A DNA stretch of 64,000 nucleotides from CAKRJP01 sp963634745 (lineage in GTDB: Bacteria > Bacillota > Clostridia > Lachnospirales > Lachnospiraceae). The stretch spans positions 1 to 64,000 of the forward strand of contig CAVHCX010000013.1 in the NCBI GenBank assembly GCA_963634745.1, in the 5' to 3' direction. Of this stretch, positions 59,001 to 64,000 are shown piece after piece. Each line of letters begins with the position of its first letter. Position 1 is the first letter of the stretch. Both the position numbers and the translations under genes were made by a program. The notes below the pieces were generated by a model. The model saw nothing but the letters and a program-made list of their open reading frames with translations. It made no database searches and was not told the DNA's origin.

Positions 59001-60341
59001 ATGAATGACACAATGCTTGCGATTCTTGGATTCGTAACAGTTATATCAATTATTGTTCTGCTTCTTCGGAACGTAACAGTTCCAGCACTGGCTTTCGTCG
59101 GTGTATCAACAATTACCACAGCGATTCTCGTGGTAACAAAGACATTTACAATTAGCGAAATGGGTGATTTCATCAAGGCTGGTGTGGAAGGTGTTCACGG
59201 AACAGCTGCCCTCTTTATTTTCTCGCTCTTATTCTTCGGTGTAATGACAGATGCGGGAATGTTTGACAAGATCATCGGAAAACTTATGAAAAAAGTTGGA
59301 AGTAACGTTGTAGGCGTTGCTATGATGACTTGTATTATCGCTATGATCGCACATTTGGATGGTGCAGGTGCTGCTACCTTCTTGATCACAGTACCGGCTA
59401 TGCTTCCGGTTTACAAGAGACTGGGTATGAGACCTACCACATTGATGTTGATCTGCGTATCTGCTATGGGTGTTATGAACCTTTTGCCTTGGGGCGGACC
59501 AACCATGAGAGCTGCAACTGTTATCGGAGTTGAGCCAAATGAATTATGGTTACAGATCCTTCCGATGCAGGCAGTAGGTATTGTAATTGCACTTGCAACT
59601 GCATTCTTCTGGGGAAATGTTGAGAAGCGCAGAGGTGCCGGAACTGAAGAAGTTATGAAAAAGGCAGCTCTTGAGATGCAGGAAGACGAAGAAGAGTCAG
59701 GAGCAAAGGAAAGTGATCTTTTAAGACCAAAGAACTTTGTTTTCAACGTAATTCTTACATTAGTTGTAATTGCATGCCTGATCGCTGTTGATGTACCTGC
59801 TTACTTTGTATTTATGATCGGCTGCGTAATCGCATTGTTTGTAAACTACCCGGGAGCAAAACTTCAGGGTAAGATCATTAAGTCTCATGCAGGCCCGGCT
59901 ATTACAATGGCTTCTACAATCTTGTGTGCCGGAGTTTTCTTGGGGGTTATGGAACAGTCAGAGATTATGATGCAGATGGCTACCTTGTTGGCTGGATTGA
60001 TTCCTCATTCTATGGGACGCTTCCTTCCAATCATCATCGGAATACTTTCAGTACCACTTACCTTGTTATTCGATACTGATTCATTCTTCTTCGGTTTAAT
60101 GCCAATCATTATCAGCATCGCTGAAGAGTTTGGAGTTCCGGCTGCACACATCGCTGTTGTTATGGTTGTATGCCGTAACTGTGCAACATTTATCAGTCCT
60201 GTTGTACCTGCTACCTTCCTTGGTATCGGTCTTGCAGGCGTTGAGATCAAGGATCACATTAAGAGATGCTTCTTCTGGATCTGGGGCGTTAGTATTATCT
60301 GCCTGATCTCAGGATTGATCTTAGGTGTTATCACCATTTAG
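59001..60341 (+). CDS. CitMHS family citrate (metal-citrate) transporter
   Basis: 446 residues from ATG 59001. This start is chosen over ATG 58989 because the AAAGGAAAGG purine run touches the latter. About eleven membrane helices. The family signature is clear: DAGMFDKIIGKLMKKV, HLDGAGAATFLITVPAMLPVYKRLGM and NLLPWGGPTMRAA. CitM/CitH take up citrate with Mg2+ or Ca2+ and a proton. No citrate lyase genes lie near. Preceded by a leader hairpin with T-run and followed by a strong terminator, so it forms its own unit. Confidence 0.9.
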   Translation: MNDTMLAILGFVTVISIIVLLLRNVTVPALAFVGVSTITTAILVVTKTFTISEMGDFIKAGVEGVHGTAALFIFSLLFFGVMTDAGMFDKIIGKLMKKVGSNVVGVAMMTCIIAMIAHLDGAGAATFLITVPAMLPVYKRLGMRPTTLMLICVSAMGVMNLLPWGGPTMRAATVIGVEPNELWLQILPMQAVGIVIALATAFFWGNVEKRRGAGTEEVMKKAALEMQEDEEESGAKESDLLRPKNFVFNVILTLVVIACLIAVDVPAYFVFMIGCVIALFVNYPGAKLQGKIIKSHAGPAITMASTILCAGVFLGVMEQSEIMMQMATLLAGLIPHSMGRFLPIIIGILSVPLTLLFDTDSFFFGLMPIIISIAEEFGVPAAHIAVVMVVCRNCATFISPVVPATFLGIGLAGVEIKDHIKRCFFWIWGVSIICLISGLILGVITI

Positions 60342-60396
60342 AGTTTATTATAGTTATCAGAAAAATTGTTATTCCTCGTAAAGTTTATAATGAGAA

Positions 60397-60430
60397 AGAG
60401 ATCGGTTGGGGTGAACCGGTCTCTTTTTTT
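60397..60430 (+). terminator. Rho-independent terminator of the CitMHS gene
   Basis: AGAGATCGGTT (60397-60407), loop GGGGTG, AACCGGTCTCT (60414-60424): 11 pairs with one G-T, then T6. A textbook terminator 55 bases after the stop. Confidence 0.92.
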
Positions 60431-60463
60431 GTTGTTTTTTGGGGGGCGGTTGTGGTTGTGGTG

Positions 60464-60493
60464 GGGCTGAGAAGACGGGGGTCTTCTCAGCCC
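60464..60493. repeat. Isolated 13-bp perfect hairpin
   Basis: GGGCTGAGAAGAC (60464-60476), loop GGGG, GTCTTCTCAGCCC (60481-60493). The arms match perfectly. There is no T-run on either strand, so it is not an intrinsic terminator. It could be an RNA-processing site, the remains of a mobile element end or part of a small RNA. Confidence 0.6.
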
Positions 60494-60783
60494 AGCGGAC
60501 ATTATTCATAATCCATAGCCAAAGTCCGGTTACGGGAAAAAACAATACGAAAGAGAAGGGACGGTTCGGAGGCCCCTGGGATATGTGATGTCGGAACTGT
60601 TTTGGTGGAAAGGCACCGACTACATTGGGGCGGATGTCCTTGAAAAAATGTCCGGTTGAAAGTATTTGTTAGGGGGTATGGTATTTGCTTGTTTTGTGTT
60701 AGAATACTTGTAACTGTTTGGCGGCATGCAAGGGTGCTGGATGTGCATGACTCTGCTGTTGGATTTGATAGGAGGTTTTTTGT

Positions 60784-61941
60784 ATGAAAGTTGGTAATGA
60801 TATTTTTTATGTTGGTGTGAATGATCACCAGGTGGATTTGTTTGAGGGGCAGTATGTGGTGCCTAATGGGATGTCTTATAATTCTTATGTGATTATGGAT
60901 GAGAAGATTGCTGTTATGGATACTGTGGATGGTAATTTTACGGAGGAATGGCTTAAGAATGTGGAAGCTGTTCTTGCCGGGGCTAAGCCGGATTACCTGG
61001 TGGTGCAGCATATGGAGCCGGACCATGCGGCTAATATTGAGAATTTTGTGAATGCTTATCCGGAGGTGACGGTTGTTGCGAATGCTAAGACTTTTACTAT
61101 GATGGGCAATTTCTTTAGGAGTTTGGATCTGGGTGACCGTAAGCTTGTGGTTGCCAATGGGGATAGCTTGACTTTGGGAAAGCATGTGCTGACTTTTGTG
61201 TTTGCCCCTATGGTTCACTGGCCGGAGGTTATGGTGACTTATGACAGTACGGATAAGGTCCTTTTCTCTGCGGATGGATTTGGTAAATTCGGGGCCCTGG
61301 ATGTGGAGGAGGACTGGGACTGTGAGGCTCGCCGCTACTACATCGGTATTGTTGGCAAGTATGGTCCGCAGGTTCAGAACCTTTTGAAGGTGGCGGCTAC
61401 TTTGGATATTCAGACCATCTGTCCGCTTCACGGCCCGATCCTTACAGAAAATTTGGGACACTATATTGAAAAGTATGATATTTGGTCTTCTTATAAAGTG
61501 GAGAGTGAGGGAGTTGTCATTGCCTACTCGTCTGTTTATGGAAATACCAAGAAGGCTGTGGAACTTTTGGCAGCCAAGCTTATTGCCAAAGGATGTCCTA
61601 AGGTTTCTGTATTTGACCTGGCAAGGGATGATATGGCAGAGGCTGTGGAGGATGCCTTCCGTTATGGCAAACTGGTATTGGCCACCATTACCTACAACGG
61701 AGATGTCTTCCCATTTATGAAGACATTCATTGACCATTTGACAGAGAGAAATTATCAGAATCGTACTCTTGGTATTATTGAAAATGGTAGCTGGGCTCCG
61801 ACTGCTTCCAGAGTGATCAAGGCGGAATTCGAGAAAAGTAAGAATATTACTTGGTTAGATACTTCTGTTAAGATTATGTCTTCTGTCAGTGCTCAGAACT
61901 TGGAAGAGTTAGATCAAATGGCTGAAGAGTTGTGTAAATAA
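60784..61941 (+). CDS. FprA family A-type flavoprotein (flavodiiron protein)
   Basis: 385 residues. An N-terminal metallo-beta-lactamase domain has the diiron ligands HMEPDHAAN (about 79-87), a later HWPEVMVTYD and LHGPIL. A flavodoxin domain starts near 240 (VVIAYSSVYGNTKKAVELL). There is no rubredoxin extension, so it is the short type, which reduces O2 to water or NO to N2O with electrons from a separate rubredoxin. Strict anaerobes use it against oxygen and nitrosative stress. TAGGAGG precedes the start and a terminator follows. Confidence 0.95.
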   Translation: MKVGNDIFYVGVNDHQVDLFEGQYVVPNGMSYNSYVIMDEKIAVMDTVDGNFTEEWLKNVEAVLAGAKPDYLVVQHMEPDHAANIENFVNAYPEVTVVANAKTFTMMGNFFRSLDLGDRKLVVANGDSLTLGKHVLTFVFAPMVHWPEVMVTYDSTDKVLFSADGFGKFGALDVEEDWDCEARRYYIGIVGKYGPQVQNLLKVAATLDIQTICPLHGPILTENLGHYIEKYDIWSSYKVESEGVVIAYSSVYGNTKKAVELLAAKLIAKGCPKVSVFDLARDDMAEAVEDAFRYGKLVLATITYNGDVFPFMKTFIDHLTERNYQNRTLGIIENGSWAPTASRVIKAEFEKSKNITWLDTSVKIMSSVSAQNLEELDQMAEELCK

Positions 61942-61947
61942 AAAAGC

Positions 61948-61996
61948 GAAAGACTCCTTTGAAATCTGAAAAAAGATTTTAGAGGAGTCTTTTTTG
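61948..61996 (+). terminator. Rho-independent terminator of fprA
   Basis: AAGACTCCT (61950-61958) pairs with AGGAGTCTT (61983-61991), with an inner AAATC/GATTT stem, ending in a T6 run. Located within 20 bases of the fprA stop. Confidence 0.88.
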
Positions 61997-62068
61997 TGCT
62001 ACAATGAGAGCAGATGTCAAAGCAAAGATTTAAAGAAAAATTTAAAGAAAGATTTGAGCGGGTGAATT

Positions 62069-62491
62069 ATGAATATGATTGTATGTATTGATGATGAGGG
62101 AGGGATCCTTTTTAATCATCGAAGGGTCAGCAAGGACCGGCTGCTGATGCAGTGGATCGCTGAACATGTGAGAGAAAAGACCATCTGGGCAACTCCTTAT
62201 TCAAAAGAGCTGTTTGCAGGATGTGAGCCCACGCCAAAACTTATGTTGGCGGAGGATTATCTAAAGAAAGGGGCGGAAGAAAAAGAGGCCTATTGCTTTG
62301 TGGAAGATGATGGCATGAAGCCTTTTCTTGCAAAGACCAAGCGTATCCTCCTGTGTAAGTGGAACCGCAGGTATCCATCGGATGTGAAATTTCCCTTGGA
62401 TAGTTTGAAGAATTTTACATTGAAGAATACTTGGGAATTTCCGGGCTCCTCCCATGAGAAGATTAGGGTAGAGGAGTGGATTTGCAAATGA
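62069..62491 (+). CDS. Conserved small protein of unknown function, coupled to a secreted nuclease
   Basis: 140 residues, soluble. The chain opens MNMIVCIDDEGGILFNHRRVSKDRL and ends with FPGSSHEKIRVEEWICK, a pattern I have seen in Clostridia proteins sometimes labelled ribonuclease Z, although no metallo-hydrolase motif is visible. CFVEDD and KRILLCKWNRRYPSD are the other well-shaped segments. Its stop overlaps the ATG of the next gene (ATGA), so the two are made together. Weak ribosome site (GGGTG). Function not recognised. Confidence 0.75.
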   Translation: MNMIVCIDDEGGILFNHRRVSKDRLLMQWIAEHVREKTIWATPYSKELFAGCEPTPKLMLAEDYLKKGAEEKEAYCFVEDDGMKPFLAKTKRILLCKWNRRYPSDVKFPLDSLKNFTLKNTWEFPGSSHEKIRVEEWICK

Positions 62492-63474
62492 GACAAAGTC
62501 AAGGATTTAAAAAGCTATATACATTTTTAATTGGAATTTTTTGTATCTTAAGTTTTTGCATGACGCCCCTGGGAAGTCTTCCCTGCCTGGCAGAGGAGAA
62601 TGCTTACAATAGTCAGGGAGAGAGTGTGATTAACCTAGGCAGTATTCCGGAATATTCGGGGAATGCCTATGTGGCCATTAATAATAATGTGCCATTTTTC
62701 TCGGATTCAGACCTGACCACGGAGGCCTTTGAAAGCTACAGCTCCTTAGATTCTCTGGGGCGATGTACAGTGGCCTATGCCAATGTATGTAAAGATACCA
62801 TGCCCACAGCCAAGAGAGGAAAGATCGGTTCCATAAAGCCCACGGGTTGGCATACCGTAAAGTACGACAATGTAGACGGCAAATATTTATATAACCGTTG
62901 TCACCTGATCGGCTACCAGCTTACGGCGGAAAATGCCAACAAGAAGAACCTGATCACAGGTACCAGGTATTTGAATATTGAAGGTATGTTACCTTTTGAA
63001 AACATGGTGGCAGACTATGTAAAAGAAACAAATCACCATGTTTTATATCGGGTGACTCCACTCTTTAAGGGGAATAACCTGTTGGCTACTGGTGTTCTTA
63101 TAGAAGCAAAATCTGTGGAGGACAATGGAGCGGGAATCCAATTTAATGTTTTCTGCTACAATGTGCAGCCGGGAATTAGCATTGACTATGCGACCGGCAA
63201 CAGTTCAAAGTCAGATTCTGTTGCGCCATCTTCAAATAATGAAGCAGGAAACACCGGTCCGGCTGACACTTCGGCAGCGGCGGCTTCGCAGGCAGCGCAG
63301 GCGAGCAAATCTTCCCAGACAGCGGATGCTACTGTGAAGGTGCACATTACCAATACCGGAACCAAATATCACAATGCAGGCTGCAGGACCCTAAAGAGTG
63401 ATATAGAGGTTACTTTAGAGGAAGCTAAGGCAAGGGGCCTAGAGCCTTGTAAGATTTGCAATCCTCCACAATAA
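62488..63474 (+). CDS. Secreted DNA/RNA non-specific endonuclease with C-terminal metal-binding domain
   Basis: 328 residues from ATG 62488 (AGGAG upstream; an in-frame GTG lies at 62476). A signal peptide (about 1-36, FLIGIFCILSFCMTPLGSLPCLA) is followed by a nuclease domain of the EndA/NucA beta-beta-alpha-metal type. The catalytic motif reads NRCHLIGYQL where DRGH is usual, followed by KKNLITGTRYLN. Then a Ser/Ala/Gln-rich linker (about 230-280) and a C-terminal about 45 residues with KYHNAGCRTL...EPCKICNP, an Ada-like Cys/His metal knuckle. It probably degrades extracellular nucleic acid. The Asp-to-Asn and Gly-to-Cys changes may lower activity. Confidence 0.85.
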   Translation: MRQSQGFKKLYTFLIGIFCILSFCMTPLGSLPCLAEENAYNSQGESVINLGSIPEYSGNAYVAINNNVPFFSDSDLTTEAFESYSSLDSLGRCTVAYANVCKDTMPTAKRGKIGSIKPTGWHTVKYDNVDGKYLYNRCHLIGYQLTAENANKKNLITGTRYLNIEGMLPFENMVADYVKETNHHVLYRVTPLFKGNNLLATGVLIEAKSVEDNGAGIQFNVFCYNVQPGISIDYATGNSSKSDSVAPSSNNEAGNTGPADTSAAAASQAAQASKSSQTADATVKVHITNTGTKYHNAGCRTLKSDIEVTLEEAKARGLEPCKICNPPQ

Positions 63475-63586
63475 GTGAAGAAAAAGTAGCCCCCTAGGGA
63501 AAAGCATCGTATATCTAATTACGAGAACAAAAGAGCTAAAAAATTAGAATGATATAATAAGAGCAAAGAAAAGAAAGGACAATACT

Positions 63587-64000
63587 ATGTGCCAACCAAC
63601 AACACTTCAAAAAAATAAGACAAATGTGCAGCAAAATCAGATGCAACAAAGAGAACAAGAGGGGCAAGCATTATTACAGCAATCTCGGGATAATCAGGGA
63701 GTTTTGTTGCAGAACAAAATGGAGAAGAAACAGAATCTTAAGACTTATGCAGAGGAGAAGGATACTTATCAAAAGGAATGGCCTTTATCATCAATGCACA
63801 AGCTGGATTTTAAAGTGTATAATAGCATTAAAGGAGATCTTAAAACGGACAGAGAGCCTATGCTAAAAATTGACGTGGAGCTCAATACCTTTATTAACGA
63901 AATGCTAGATTGTACAAAGATCAGACTTACTGAAACAGACACTTATCAGAAGGCTAAAGGTTATAAAAGTGTGCATAACCATGAAAGCATGATGAAAAAA
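63587..64000 (+). CDS. N-terminal part of a protein cut by the window end
   Basis: The frame from ATG 63587 stays open to the last base, 138 codons. AAAGGA lies about nine bases upstream. The opening MCQPTTLQKNKTNVQQNQMQQREQ is rich in Gln, Asn and Lys, with no signal peptide. Then come charged helical stretches, KKQNLKTYAEEKDTYQKEWP and MLKIDVELNTFINEMLD. Gln-rich disordered starts like this occur in large toxin- or effector-like proteins of gut Clostridia, but no domain can be named from this part. Confidence 0.6.
   Translation, partial: MCQPTTLQKNKTNVQQNQMQQREQEGQALLQQSRDNQGVLLQNKMEKKQNLKTYAEEKDTYQKEWPLSSMHKLDFKVYNSIKGDLKTDREPMLKIDVELNTFINEMLDCTKIRLTETDTYQKAKGYKSVHNHESMMKK

Larger units (their letters stand above)
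60342..60783. other. 442-base intergenic region between CitMHS and fprA
   Basis: Contains the terminator at 60397-60430, a second, longer perfect hairpin at 60464-60493 without T-run, and about 280 bases of G-rich sequence of unknown role (from 60494) before the fprA ribosome site TAGGAGG. A long minus-strand open frame runs through this region and the fprA gene, but it is a shadow. I do not recognise a known riboswitch here. Confidence 0.5.

Noticed and set aside
60502..61737. Long minus-strand open frame (411 codons) over the fprA gene
   Set aside because: It is His/Ile/Leu-rich nonsense without domain motifs or ribosome site, and it mirrors the plainly real flavodiiron gene on the plus strand.
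62069..62491. Ribonuclease Z
   Set aside because: Despite resemblance to proteins labelled so, there is no HxHxDH metal motif and the chain is less than half the length of the enzyme.

Overview
The window reads as chromosomal DNA of a strictly anaerobic gut-type Clostridium relative, most likely a Lachnospiraceae member. The pointers are AGGAGG-type ribosome sites before almost every gene, moderate GC, an FprA-type flavodiiron protein, a monomeric [FeFe] hydrogenase, a D-proline/glycine-reductase-family protein, many hybrid histidine kinases and a plant-glycan locus. No rRNA, tRNA or CRISPR array was seen. The assignment is inferred from gene content only.

Layout. 1-11.6 kb: the probable right end of an IS200/IS605-type element, a flavin-binding small protein, a GNAT, a MATE exporter with a convergent TetR remnant, RecD2 helicase carrying a C-terminal DUF4186-like domain, and two translationally coupled hybrid histidine kinases. 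The second kinase is cut by an in-frame amber codon. An HxlR-GNAT pair follows, whose junction is repeated as a relic near position 600. 11.6-19.7 kb: an HTH/AAA-ATPase/PD-(D/E)XK-type protein behind a palindromic repeat array, a PrdE-PrdD-like fusion, a PAS-GGDEF cyclase, a PLD-helicase-DUF3427 protein, a Nudix hydrolase and a protein made of four 21-residue repeats. 19.7-27 kb: a membrane ferredoxin, a C39-like protein, GH36 alpha-galactosidase, a metallo-beta-lactamase/VOC fusion and a GH127-like arabinofuranosidase. 27-40 kb, mainly minus strand: a Cache hybrid kinase with an orphan sugar-binding lipoprotein, then GH3, GH78-like and GPH transporter genes divergent from an AraC regulator, then a lipase-like hydrolase. 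40-43.5 kb: another hybrid kinase and a YitT protein.

43.6-57.2 kb is the most striking part: a LysR gene followed by fifteen or more co-directional genes. They encode a TauABC/SsuABC-type importer, an atypical thioredoxin, a leaderless arylsulfotransferase-family protein, thioredoxin reductase, a small siroheme sulfite reductase with built-in ferredoxin, a TusA-like protein, a second atypical thioredoxin, a ThiS/MoaD-like carrier ending in GGGC, a ThiF/MoeB-like activating enzyme, a JAMM protease, BioY, and the enzymes that make siroheme from porphobilinogen. Read together, this looks like a self-contained organosulfur scavenging route: uptake, release of sulfite, reduction to sulfide, loading of sulfide on a protein thiocarboxylate carrier, and supply of the siroheme cofactor. 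Sulfate-activating genes (ATP sulfurylase, APS/PAPS reductase) are absent from the window. This suggests, as inference, that the arylsulfotransferase and thioredoxins may release sulfite directly.

57.2-64 kb: a group-B-like [FeFe] hydrogenase divergent from a CitMHS citrate transporter with an attenuator-like leader, an FprA flavodiiron protein, a small conserved protein coupled to a secreted nuclease, and a gene cut by the window end.
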